This document shows positions 18,280-26,728 of a stretch of DNA of 64,000 nucleotides, piece by piece (the stretch's first letter is position 1; every line of letters starts with the position of its first letter). Below the pieces are notes generated by a model. It searched no databases. It was not told where the DNA came from and was given only the letters and a program-made list of their open reading frames with translations. A program made the translations under genes and the position numbers. This stretch comes from Thiocystis minor (lineage in GTDB: Bacteria; Pseudomonadota; Gammaproteobacteria; Chromatiales; Chromatiaceae). The stretch covers positions 1-64,000 of the forward strand of contig NZ_NHSQ01000065.1 of the NCBI RefSeq assembly GCF_016653465.1. The letters run 5' to 3'.

Positions 18280-18704
18280 CCCGGTCTCCGTTTCGTAACT
18301 GCTTAATTCTACTTTGTTAACTTTGACTGTCGCATAAATTAATGAATTTTAAGTTATTTTTTATTAGGCGCAATAAATCTTCATTTACTATGCCCCTATT
18401 GAAGATAGATGTTGGCGGTTTATGGGTGATTATAGGCGCTCAACGCGCCACTAGAACCCTATTGTTTATGTGTATTTTTGTTTATTATCATAAAATTTAA
18501 ACACTTAAAGATTTTTTGAAGGTAACAAAGTAGAATTAAGCGTTTTGCGATAGCCACCAAAAGCATCCAGCGGCGATTTGAACGTCGTCGTCTGCTTGAC
18601 CATGTTTTTTACAGTGGGTACATGGTTGCGGACATCCAACTCGTTATTCGGTCGCTGCTACCAGGATTCAGCGTGGTTTCAGTTTGGGACCTTAGGATGG
18701 TCCC
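18280..18704. other. AT-rich gap before the efflux operon
   Basis: This 425-base gap is far more AT-rich than its surroundings between 18300 and 18541, where the inverted-repeat element lies. Positions 18542-18704 return to normal composition. No convincing coding frame was found. Confidence 0.5.
18301..18541. mobile_element. MITE-like element with 19-bp terminal inverted repeats
   Basis: GCTTAATTCTACTTTGTTA at 18301-18319 is the exact reverse complement of 18523-18541. The 203 bases between are strongly AT-rich and non-coding in a GC-rich genome. Size, perfect ends and lack of a transposase gene fit a miniature inverted-repeat element or the solo remains of an insertion sequence. I could not identify a clear target-site duplication outside the repeats. 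Confidence 0.7.
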
Positions 18705-19949
18705 ATGATCACTCAATCATCCATCCTGTCCGCAAACATCCCAGCGGCACGGCGGTTCGGGGCACTGGCCCTGATCCTCCTGCCGCTGGCGGGCGCTCCG
18801 GCCTTCGCCGGCAGTCTGGGCGAGGCCGTGTCCTCGGCCCTGGCGGTCGCCGCCGAGCAGGCGCGCATCGCGGCGATCCGCGGCGAAGGCGAGGCGGTGC
18901 GTCGCCAGGCCGGCGGCCTGGTCGCGGGCGATCCGGCGCTGCGGGTCAAACATCGCAGCGACCGGCTCACCGACGATGCCGGCGCCAACGAGTGGGAGGC
19001 GATGCTGGATGTCCCGCTGTGGATGCCGGGACAGCGCGACGCGCGCCAGTCCGTGGCGGCGGCGCTCGGCGGTCAGGCCGATGGTCTGGCCAGCCTGCTG
19101 CGCTGGGAGATGGCCGGGCGGGTGCGCGAGGCGGTCTGGACGGCGACGCTGGCCCAGGGACGGCTGCGCCAGGCCGAGGAGGCGTTCGCGAGCGCTCGCG
19201 CGCTGGCAGCAACCATCGACAAGCGCTTCGCGGCCGGCGAGCTGGCGCGGGTCGACCTTCTGCTGGCGCGTCAGGAGACCCTGGAGCGCGAGGCGGAGCA
19301 ACAGGCCGCCCAGGTCGAAGTCGAGACGGCGCTGACCCAGTACCGGAGCCTGACCGGTCAGACCGCCCTGCCCAAGGATCCGCTCGAACCCCTCACCGAT
19401 CTGGAGACCGTCCCCACCGATCATCCACTGCTGCGCGATGCCGACGGCACCCTGGGCGTGGCACGCGCCGAGCGTACCCGCACGCAGCGCGATCGCCGTG
19501 GCAATCCGACCCTGAGCCTCGGCGGCACCCGCACCCAAGACGGCCGCGGCGCCGATGCCGCCGACGCGGTGCAACTGGAAATCAGCATCCCCTTCGGACT
19601 CGCGAGCCAGTCGGCCCCGGCGCTGGCGGCGGCCGAACGCCTCTATACCGAACGCACGACCGACTTGCACCGCGCCCGTCTGGAGGCCGAGCAGGCGCTG
19701 GCCGTGGCGCGCGTCAGCCAGCGTGGTGTCGCCGAGGCCCTGGCGGTCGCGGAACGCCGTCATACCCTCGCGCACGAGGCGCTGGATCTGGTGCGGCGCG
19801 CCTTCGATCTGGGCGAATCCGATCTGACCGCTCTGCTGCAAGCCGAGGCGCGCGCCCGCGAGGCGAGCGTGGCCCTGGAACTGCGGCATCTGGAACAGGG
19901 TCGGGCGCGGGCCAGACTCAATCAAGCACTAGGAGTCGTCCCCCAATGA
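18705..19949 (+). CDS. TolC-family outer membrane factor of a metal RND efflux system (CzcC/CusC-like)
   Basis: 414 residues. A signal peptide (FGALALILLPLAGAPAFAGS) is followed by two TolC-type helical repeats with Ala/Gln/Glu-rich coiled coils (about 55-200 and 240-400). It lacks the lipobox of CusC and resembles CzcC. The channel spans the outer membrane and periplasm and docks with the adaptor encoded next. It overlaps the adaptor ATG by four bases (19946-19949). A piece of this gene is duplicated at 17350-17448. Confidence 0.88.
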   Translation: MITQSSILSANIPAARRFGALALILLPLAGAPAFAGSLGEAVSSALAVAAEQARIAAIRGEGEAVRRQAGGLVAGDPALRVKHRSDRLTDDAGANEWEAMLDVPLWMPGQRDARQSVAAALGGQADGLASLLRWEMAGRVREAVWTATLAQGRLRQAEEAFASARALAATIDKRFAAGELARVDLLLARQETLEREAEQQAAQVEVETALTQYRSLTGQTALPKDPLEPLTDLETVPTDHPLLRDADGTLGVARAERTRTQRDRRGNPTLSLGGTRTQDGRGADAADAVQLEISIPFGLASQSAPALAAAERLYTERTTDLHRARLEAEQALAVARVSQRGVAEALAVAERRHTLAHEALDLVRRAFDLGESDLTALLQAEARAREASVALELRHLEQGRARARLNQALGVVPQ

Positions 19950-21160
19950 TTCGCATCCCGTCGCCCATGTTCCGCCCGGCGCGCTGCCGGCGCGCCGCCA
20001 GTCCACCTGGACGCTCGCGCGCCACGACGCACTGGCTCACGGCCCTCCTGCTGTTGCCCATCCTCGTTCCGGCGAGCGCGCTGGCTGGCGAGCTGATCGC
20101 GCTCGACGCCAGTCAGCAGGCGGCCTTCGGCATCCAAACAGTGGAGCCCATCCCCGCCGAAACCACGCTCTCGCGGCGCTATCCCGCCGAGGTGGCGGTG
20201 CCCAACCGCCAACTGCGGGTGGTCGCCGCGCCCCAGAGCGGGGTGCTGGAGAGCCTGAAGGTCGCCGAGGGCGAGCGGGTCGGCACCGGCCAGGTGCTCG
20301 CCGAACTGCGCAGTCCGGAATTGGTCGACACCCAGAGTCAGTATCTGGAGGCGCTGATCCGGCTCGAACTCGTCGACAGCGAACTGGCGCGCGACCGCAA
20401 GCTCCACCGCGAGGGCGTGATCGCCGAACGGCGTCTGCTGGAGACCCAGTCCCGGCAGCGCGAACTGGCCACCCTGCTCGATCAGCACTGTCAGTTGCTG
20501 GAGCTCGCCGGACTGGCCCCGGAAGACATCGCGACCCTGACCCGCACGCGCCGCCTGACCAGCACCCTGCCGGTGCATGCGCCGATCGCCGGGGTGGTGC
20601 TGGAGCAGATGGTGACCACCGGGCAGTCGGTCGCCAGCGCCGCGCCGCTCTATCGGATCGCCGAGCCGGACCCGCTGTGGCTGGAGATCCATGTCCCGGT
20701 CGATCAGCTCGAAGGCATCGCCGCCGGCGCCAAGGTGTTCCTGACACGCCAGGGGACGGCGGGCGAGGTCGTCACCATCGGGCGGATGGTGCACGGCCAG
20801 GATCAGGGCGTGCTGGTGCGCGCGGAGATCTCCGAAGGCGTCGACCAACTGCGTCCCGGCCAGTTCGTCGAGGTTCAGTTGCTGGCGACTCTCAGGACGG
20901 GTGCGACGCCCGGCCAACTGACCACGGCGACCTCCGGCGCGCCGGTCGCGAGCTGGCGCCTGCCCGCCGGCGCGCTGGTCCGCCAGGCCGACGTCGTGCA
21001 TCTCTTCGTCGCCCGCCCCGGCGGATTCGAGGCGCTGCCGGTTACCCTGGTCGGCGAGGAGGAGCAGAGCGCCGTGGTTCGCGGCGAACTGACCGCCGCC
21101 GACCGCATCGCGGTCAGCGGCGTGGCGGCCCTCAAGGCCGCCTGGCTGGGGGGCGAGTAA
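19946..21160 (+). CDS. RND efflux periplasmic adaptor (CzcB/CusB-like)
   Basis: About 404 residues from ATG 19946, with a long Arg-rich N-region before the signal helix (WLTALLLLPILVPASALAGE). The lipoyl halves (APQSGVLESLKVAEGERVGTG and PIAGVVLEQMVTTGQSVASA) flank a helical hairpin (LEALIRLELVDSELARDRKL), then come beta-barrel and membrane-proximal domains. It joins the outer membrane factor to the RND pump. It lacks the His-rich N-terminal metal-binding stretch of some CzcB proteins and the Met cluster of CusB, so the metal is not evident. The stop TAA overlaps the pump ATG by one base. Confidence 0.88.
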   Translation: MIRIPSPMFRPARCRRAASPPGRSRATTHWLTALLLLPILVPASALAGELIALDASQQAAFGIQTVEPIPAETTLSRRYPAEVAVPNRQLRVVAAPQSGVLESLKVAEGERVGTGQVLAELRSPELVDTQSQYLEALIRLELVDSELARDRKLHREGVIAERRLLETQSRQRELATLLDQHCQLLELAGLAPEDIATLTRTRRLTSTLPVHAPIAGVVLEQMVTTGQSVASAAPLYRIAEPDPLWLEIHVPVDQLEGIAAGAKVFLTRQGTAGEVVTIGRMVHGQDQGVLVRAEISEGVDQLRPGQFVEVQLLATLRTGATPGQLTTATSGAPVASWRLPAGALVRQADVVHLFVARPGGFEALPVTLVGEEEQSAVVRGELTAADRIAVSGVAALKAAWLGGE

Positions 21161-24100
21161 TGCTGGCGCGGCTGATCCAGTTCGCGCTGACCCAGCGCCT
21201 GCTGATGCTGCTGGCCGCCCTGCTGCTGATCGGCGCCGGCTGGAAGGCGATCCAGGAGACCCCGATCGATGCCTTTCCCGATGTCTCCACCACCCAGGTC
21301 AAGATCATCGTCAAGGCGCCGGGGATGACCCCGGAAGAGGTCGGCACGCGCATCACCAGCCTGATCGAGGTGGAGATGCTCGGCATCCCGCACCAGACCA
21401 TGCTGCGCTCGATCGCCAAATACGCGCTCACCGACATCACCGTCGACTTCGCCGAGGGGACCGACATCTTCTGGGCGCGCCAGCAGGTCGCCGAGCGGCT
21501 CAACGCCATCTGGGGCAACCTGCCGGACGGCGTCGAGGGCGGCATTGCGCCCATGACCACGCCGCTCGGCGAGATGTTCATGTTCAGTATCGAGGGCGGC
21601 GAGCTGAGCCTGGCCGAGCGGCGCGATCTGCTCGACTGGACCATCCGCCCGGCGCTGCGCGCGGTCCCCGGCGTGGCCGAGGTCAACGCGCTCGGCGGTC
21701 TGGTCACCAGTTTCGAGGTGGTTCCGGACAATGCCCGCATGGCGGCCCAGGGGGTCAGCCTGGCGGCCCTGCGCGCGGCGATCGAGGCCAACAATGGCAA
21801 CGACGGCGCCGGGCGGCTGGACGCCGGCGAAGAGGTGCTGCTGGTGCGCAGCGAGGGCGCGATCCAGACCCTCGATGACCTGGGCGCGATCGTGATCGGC
21901 GGCGACCGGCGGCAGCCGGTGCGGGTCGCCGACGTCGCCGAGGTGCGGCTGTCCGCGCTCACCCGCTATGGCGCGGTCACCCGCAATGGGGTCGGCGAGG
22001 CGGTCGAGGGACTGGTGCTGGGCCTGCGCGGGGCGAACGCGCGCGCGGTGGTCGAAGGGGTCAAGGCCAAGCTCGACGAACTCGCGCCGGGCCTGCCGGA
22101 CGGCGTCGCCATCGAGGTCTTCTACGATCGCGGCGTGCTCGTGGACAAGGCGGTGCACACGGTCGCCAAGGCCCTGATCGAGGCCACGGTGCTGGTGCTC
22201 ATCCTGCTGGTGCTCTTTCTCGGCGACCTGCGCGCGGCGCTGACCGTGGCCCTGATCCTGCCCCTGTCGGTGCTGGCGACCTTCATTTTGATGCGTCAGT
22301 TCGGGCTCTCGGCCAATCTCATGTCGCTCGGCGGTCTGGCGATCGCCATCGGCATGCTGGTGGACGCCGCCGTGGTGGTGGTCGAGAACGTCGTCACCCA
22401 GCTCAATCGCGGTGCGGCCGGCCGGCGCCTGCCCCGGCTGCATCTGATCTATCGCGCCACCCGCGAGGTGGCGTTGCCTATGACCTCGGGCATTCTCATC
22501 ATCATCATCGTGTTCCTGCCGCTGCTGACGCTCCAGGGGCTGGAAGGCAAGCTGTTCGTCCCGGTGGCGCTCACCATCGTCTTCGCCCTGGCCAGTTCGC
22601 TGCTGCTCTCGCTGACCCTGATCCCGGTGCTGGCGTCCTATCTGCTGGGCGCTGGCGGCGGTCATGGCGACGGCGATCACGAGCCCTGGCTGCCGCGCCT
22701 GCTGACCCGGCTCTACATGCCGGTGCTCGGCTGGTCGCTGCGCCATCCGGCCGTGGTGGTGAGCGCGGCCGTGGCGCTGCTGGTGGTCGCCGGTTATGTC
22801 TACACCCTGATCGGCAAGTCCTTCATGCCGACCATGGACGAGGGCGATCTCATCGTCCAGCTCGAAAAGCTGCCCTCGATCAGCCTGGCCGAATCGCTCG
22901 CCATCGACCAGCGGGTGCAGCGCGCCATCCTCGCCGAGGTGCCGGAGGTCTCCGCCATCATCGCCCGCGCCGGCTCCGACGAGCTGGGCCTGGATCCCAT
23001 GGGCCTGAATCAGACCGACAGTTTTCTGGTCCTCAAGCCGCACGCGGACTGGCGCTTCGCGACCAAGGACGAACTGATGGAGGCGATCCGCGTGGTGCTG
23101 GAGCGCTTTCCAGGGGTCGATTACGCCTTCACCCAACCGATCGAGATGCGCGTCTCGGAGATGCTGACCGGGGTGCGCGGCGATCTGGCGGTCAAGCTCT
23201 TCGGCACCGATCAGGACCAGCTCAATCGCACGGCGGCGGACATCGTGACAGTGCTGGAAGGCATCGCGGGCGCGCAGGATGTCTACACACCGCGCAACGA
23301 GGGCGCCCAGTATCTGAATCTGGTGGTCGACCGGCTGGAGGCCGGCCGGCTCGGTGTCGACGCCGATGCCCTGGCCGCCGCGCTGCGCGCCCAGGTCGAG
23401 GGGCTGACGGTCGGCACCGTGTATCTGGAAGGCAAGCGCCGCCCGCTGGTCATCCGCGGTCCCGAGACGCAGCGCAACTCCCCGGCACGCTTCGCCGGGT
23501 TACAGATCGCGCTGCCCGACGGACGCGCCGTGCCGCTCGCCAATCTGGTGCGGATGGAACGGATCGAGGGACCGGTCGCCCTGACGCGCGAGCGCGGCAA
23601 CCGCATGGCGGTCGCCATCGCCAATGTCGAGGGGCGCGACCTGGTGGGCTTCGTCGAAGAGGCCCGCCAGGCGGTGACCGATCAAGTCGAACTGCCCACC
23701 GGCTACTGGCTGGAATGGGGCGGCGAGTTCGAGAACCAGCAGCGCGCCGCGGCCCGGCTGGCGCTAGTGGTCCCGATCGCACTCGGGCTCATCTTTCTGG
23801 TGCTCTTCTCGACCTTCCGCTCGGTCAGCCAGGCGGTACTGGTGCTGTCCAACATCCCCTTCGCGCTGATCGGCGGCATCTTCGCGCTGGCCCTGACCGG
23901 GGAATATCTCTCGGTACCGGCCTCGGTCGGCTTCATCGCCCTGCTCGGCATCGCCGTGCTCAATGGCGTGGTGATGGTGACCTACTTCAACCAGCTACGC
24001 GCGCTCGGCCGGCCGATGGAGGAGGTCGTCACCGAAGGGGCGCGAAGGCGGCTGCGCCCGGTCCTCATGACCGCCAACATCGCCACCTTCGGACTGGTAC

Positions 24101-24252
24101 CGCTGCTGTTCGCCACCGGCCCCGGCTCCGAGATCCAGCGTCCGCTCGCCATCGTGGTCATCGGCGGCCTGGTGAGCGCGACCCTGCTCACGCTGATCCT
24201 GCTGCCGATCCTCTATCGACGCTTTGGCGGCGGTCCTGGTCAGGCGAAATGA
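21160..24252 (+). CDS. Heavy-metal RND efflux pump (CzcA/CusA family)
   Basis: 1030 residues with the complete RND plan: TM1 (LLMLLAALLLIGAGW), the first periplasmic loop with the HME signature PIDAFPDVSTTQVKI, TM2-TM6 including the proton-relay region GMLVDAAVVVVENVV in TM4, the second periplasmic loop, and TM7-TM12. The HME family exports divalent or monovalent metal cations. The TM4 motif (VDAAVVVVEN) is neither the classical CzcA DFG..VDGAVV form nor exactly CusA, so the substrate class is open. It is the third gene of the operon, and DUF3240 follows after a palindromic repeat. The frame also extends upstream of 21160, but that part overlaps the adaptor. Confidence 0.92.
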   Translation: MLARLIQFALTQRLLMLLAALLLIGAGWKAIQETPIDAFPDVSTTQVKIIVKAPGMTPEEVGTRITSLIEVEMLGIPHQTMLRSIAKYALTDITVDFAEGTDIFWARQQVAERLNAIWGNLPDGVEGGIAPMTTPLGEMFMFSIEGGELSLAERRDLLDWTIRPALRAVPGVAEVNALGGLVTSFEVVPDNARMAAQGVSLAALRAAIEANNGNDGAGRLDAGEEVLLVRSEGAIQTLDDLGAIVIGGDRRQPVRVADVAEVRLSALTRYGAVTRNGVGEAVEGLVLGLRGANARAVVEGVKAKLDELAPGLPDGVAIEVFYDRGVLVDKAVHTVAKALIEATVLVLILLVLFLGDLRAALTVALILPLSVLATFILMRQFGLSANLMSLGGLAIAIGMLVDAAVVVVENVVTQLNRGAAGRRLPRLHLIYRATREVALPMTSGILIIIIVFLPLLTLQGLEGKLFVPVALTIVFALASSLLLSLTLIPVLASYLLGAGGGHGDGDHEPWLPRLLTRLYMPVLGWSLRHPAVVVSAAVALLVVAGYVYTLIGKSFMPTMDEGDLIVQLEKLPSISLAESLAIDQRVQRAILAEVPEVSAIIARAGSDELGLDPMGLNQTDSFLVLKPHADWRFATKDELMEAIRVVLERFPGVDYAFTQPIEMRVSEMLTGVRGDLAVKLFGTDQDQLNRTAADIVTVLEGIAGAQDVYTPRNEGAQYLNLVVDRLEAGRLGVDADALAAALRAQVEGLTVGTVYLEGKRRPLVIRGPETQRNSPARFAGLQIALPDGRAVPLANLVRMERIEGPVALTRERGNRMAVAIANVEGRDLVGFVEEARQAVTDQVELPTGYWLEWGGEFENQQRAAARLALVVPIALGLIFLVLFSTFRSVSQAVLVLSNIPFALIGGIFALALTGEYLSVPASVGFIALLGIAVLNGVVMVTYFNQLRALGRPMEEVVTEGARRRLRPVLMTANIATFGLVPLLFATGPGSEIQRPLAIVVIGGLVSATLLTLILLPILYRRFGGGPGQAK

Positions 24253-24376
24253 CGCTTGAACCTAAATTCGGCGTTTGGAACCGCAAAGGCGCAAAGGACG
24301 CAAAGAAAAACAAGGCATTGAACGACTTCGCGTTCTTCGTGTTCTTTGCGGTTCAACTGCTCTTTTTAGGTTGAAG
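24252..24376. repeat. Palindromic dispersed-repeat element with nested inverted arms
   Basis: Outer arms CTTGAACCTAAA (about 24255-24266) and TTTAGGTTGAAG (about 24364-24375) match as an inverted repeat with one mismatch. Inside, GGAACCGCAAAG (about 24277) pairs imperfectly with CTTTGCGGTTCAA (about 24345-24357). The CGCAAAGGCGCAAAGGACGC wording is a widespread intergenic repeat type in proteobacteria. It sits directly after the RND pump and could also act as a hairpin terminator. Confidence 0.6.
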
Positions 24377-24423
24377 CCAGGCTGTCGGGACGAATGAATT
24401 CGCTACAAGGATGCCGCTCAACT

Positions 24424-24446
24424 GACAACTGACAACTGACAACTGA
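24424..24446. repeat. ACTGACA heptamer tandem repeat
   Basis: AACTGAC is repeated about three and a half times immediately before the DUF3240 ATG at 24451. The reverse complement of the same heptamer (GTCAGTT) forms the larger array at 52523-52585. No clear ribosome site remains between repeat and start, so the repeat may have altered expression. Confidence 0.8.
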
Positions 24447-24450
24447 ATTC

Positions 24451-24756
24451 ATGCCCAACACCCTACTCAATCTGATCGTCCCGCCCGAGGCCGAGGATCT
24501 GGTCGCCGAATGGCTGCTCGATCGCGATGACGTGCCCGGATTCACCAGCGTCCCGGTCTCGGGTCATGGCTCCTCGGAGCGATCCATGAGCCTGGCCGAG
24601 CAGGTGGCCGGGCGCAGCCGGCGGGTGATGTTCTTCACCCATCTGCCGACGCCCGTCGCCCAGTCCGTCCTCGCCGCGCTCGGCGAGGACTTCAAAGGCA
24701 GCGGCATTCACTACTGGCTGACCCCCTTGATCGAGGTCGGTCGGCTGAAAGGCTGA
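24451..24756 (+). CDS. DUF3240 family protein
   Basis: 101 residues with the DUF3240 pattern: LLNLIVPPEAEDLVAEWLLD at the start, SLAEQVAGRSRRVMFFTHLP in the middle, and IHYWLTPLIEVG at the end. It is a small ferredoxin-like (PII-like) cytoplasmic fold. The family is repeatedly found after CusA/CzcA-type pumps, and the context here agrees. Its function in metal efflux is unproven. The unusual feature is the heptamer repeat touching its start. Confidence 0.85.
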   Translation: MPNTLLNLIVPPEAEDLVAEWLLDRDDVPGFTSVPVSGHGSSERSMSLAEQVAGRSRRVMFFTHLPTPVAQSVLAALGEDFKGSGIHYWLTPLIEVGRLKG

Positions 24757-24812
24757 TGGGCGAACGCCGTTCCGAACGCCGTGGAAGCCCACCGTGACAC
24801 CCAATCAATGGC

Positions 24813-25265
24813 TTGAGACGAGAGGTCAACACCGTGATCCTGAAACCACAATCCCTGCCTGGAATCGCGATCGGGATGGCCATCCTGCTCAACGCGGGAG
24901 CCCTTGGCGCGGCGGATCGATCGCCGGCGTTCGATCCACCCCTTTCGATCGAGCGTATCGCCTCGCACCGGTTCGAGGTCGCGCTGGTTCAGGCGCGCCC
25001 TGACAAGGGAGCGATCTCCGTGCGTGGCACGGTGACCCCCAGAATTGCGCGTCGAGGCGCGATCCCTGGGTATGTCCGCATTACGCTGATCGGTCCGGAC
25101 GGCACACAACTGGCTGAAACCTATGCGAGCCCGATGCGCCGCAACCGTCAGGCCCAATCGGCCTATTTCAACGCGCGCCTCATGATCGATCCGCCCGCGG
25201 GGAGCACCCTGCGCCTCGCGCATATCCTGGCGAACAGCCCGATGTTCCTGGACTCGCCGGGTTGA
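24813..25265 (+). CDS. Secreted protein of unknown function
   Basis: 150 residues from ATG 24813, or 143 from GTG 24834. The latter leaves a cleaner signal peptide (ILKPQSLPGIAIGMAILLNAGALGAAD). The mature part is a single beta-sandwich-like domain (RFEVALVQARPDKGAISVRG, then GYVRITLIGPDGTQLAETYA), as in small periplasmic metal-resistance or fibronectin-like proteins, but I do not recognise the family. It lies between DUF3240 and the peroxidase on the same strand, about 110 bases from the latter. Confidence 0.6.
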   Translation: MRREVNTVILKPQSLPGIAIGMAILLNAGALGAADRSPAFDPPLSIERIASHRFEVALVQARPDKGAISVRGTVTPRIARRGAIPGYVRITLIGPDGTQLAETYASPMRRNRQAQSAYFNARLMIDPPAGSTLRLAHILANSPMFLDSPG

Positions 25266-25372
25266 ATTCGGCAACCCGGAGCGATCGCGACGCTGGCGGG
25301 ATTGGCTTTTCATGCGGCGTAACCATTTTGGCTACCGACGAACCGATGCCCGGAGCGAGATAAGAGGTTCCG

Positions 25373-26584
25373 ATGATTCTGATTCACGCTTTCATACTCG
25401 TGGCGCTCATGCTCGCCTGTCCGCCAGTCGACGCGACCGATCACCTGTCGGCGCTCGGCAAGGCCATCTTCTTCGACCCCAGTCTGTCCGAACCGCCCGG
25501 ACAATCCTGCGCCAGTTGCCATGCCCAGGCGACGGGATGGACGAGTCCGGACAGCGCGACCCATGCCGGCGGCGGCGTTCATGAAGGCGCGGTGCGCGGG
25601 CGCTTCGGTAATCGGCGCCCGCCGATGGCCGCCTATGCCTCCTTCAGTCCGCCGCTGCATCTCGACCCCGAGGAAGACCATTTCGTCGGCGGCAATTTCT
25701 GGGACGGCCGGGCGACCGGTTGGCTGCTCGGCAACCCGTCCGCGGAACAGGCTTTGGATCCCTTCCTCAACCCGGTGGAACAGAACCTGCCCAAGGCCGC
25801 CGAGGTCGTCCGGCGGGTGTGCGCGGGCGGCGCCGGGGAAGGGCTGCGCGCCTGGTTTGGCACGGAGGTCTGCGCCAACCCGGTGGCTGGCTTCAACGCC
25901 ATCGCCCAGGCGATCGCCGCCTTCGAGGCGTCGCCGGAGATGAACGCCTTCAGCTCCAAATACGATTTCTTTCTCAAGGATCCCGCGCGTTATCCGCTGA
26001 GCGAGCAGGAACGTCTGGGTCTTGCGCTCTATGCGGACGAAGACAAGGGCAACTGCGCCGCCTGTCATCCGCAGACCCCCGGACCCCAGGGCGAGCCGCC
26101 GCTGTTCACCGATTTCACCTATGACAATCTCGGCGTCGGCCGCAACCCCGACAATCCCTGGTATGGCCTGAGCGAGCGCAATCCCGAGGGCGCGGGCTGG
26201 CGGGATGAAGGACTCGGCGGATTTCTCAAGCGGGTGCCGCGCTTCGCCGATCGTGCGGCGGAAAACCTGGGCAAGTACAAGGTTCCCAGCCTGCGTAACG
26301 CCAATCTCCGACCCAGCGCGGGGTTCGTCAAGAGCTACATGCATAACGGCGCCCATAAGAGCCTGGAAGAGGTCGTGCATTTCTACAATACCCGTGACCT
26401 AAAGCCGGATTGCGCCGGTCTTGCGGACCCCGCGCCGGGCGTCAATTGCTGGCCCGCGCCGGAGATCGGGGAGAATCTGAACACCGAGGAACTCGGCGAT
26501 CTGGGTCTGAGCGCCGAGGAGGAAGCGGCCATCGTCGCCTTTCTGCGTACCCTCGACGATGGCTGGATGCCAGCGGCCGAGTGA
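25373..26584 (+). CDS. Di-haem cytochrome c peroxidase / MauG family protein
   Basis: 403 residues. A signal peptide (ILIHAFILVALMLACPPVDA) is followed by two CxxCH haem sites: CASCHAQATGW (about residue 45) and CAACHPQTPG (about 226). The C-terminal KVPSLRNANLRPSAGFVKSY with MHNGAHKSLEEVVHFYN is typical of the MauG/CcpA superfamily, which reduces H2O2 or oxidises protein targets in the periplasm. The first haem is followed by the GGNFWDGRATG motif. The distal Met and His assignments cannot be settled here. It converges with the multihaem cytochrome gene, whose terminator lies between them. Confidence 0.9.
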   Translation: MILIHAFILVALMLACPPVDATDHLSALGKAIFFDPSLSEPPGQSCASCHAQATGWTSPDSATHAGGGVHEGAVRGRFGNRRPPMAAYASFSPPLHLDPEEDHFVGGNFWDGRATGWLLGNPSAEQALDPFLNPVEQNLPKAAEVVRRVCAGGAGEGLRAWFGTEVCANPVAGFNAIAQAIAAFEASPEMNAFSSKYDFFLKDPARYPLSEQERLGLALYADEDKGNCAACHPQTPGPQGEPPLFTDFTYDNLGVGRNPDNPWYGLSERNPEGAGWRDEGLGGFLKRVPRFADRAAENLGKYKVPSLRNANLRPSAGFVKSYMHNGAHKSLEEVVHFYNTRDLKPDCAGLADPAPGVNCWPAPEIGENLNTEELGDLGLSAEEEAAIVAFLRTLDDGWMPAAE

Positions 26585-26673
26585 GCGGCCACGCACAGGA
26601 TTTTATGCCAATACCGCCCATTTCAGGTACGGACTCCGAGTCACGCGGCGCGGATTCTGGCAAGGCCAACACG

Positions 26674-26700
26674 AAAAAAGGCCGCCCGAATCAGGCGGCC
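26674..26700 (-). terminator. Rho-independent terminator of the multihaem cytochrome gene
   Basis: On the minus strand a perfect 7-bp stem GGCCGCC (26694-26700 with 26680-26686) with a 7-base loop is followed by six T. It lies about 28 bases after the cytochrome stop at 26729. Confidence 0.88.
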
Positions 26701-26728
26701 CCAAGGCTCGCTCCCGCGAGCCGCTCTC

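Noticed and set aside
20875-23136. 753-codon frame antisense to the RND pump
   Set aside because: It is rich in His, Gln and Arg with no motif, exactly as expected opposite a GC-rich membrane protein gene.
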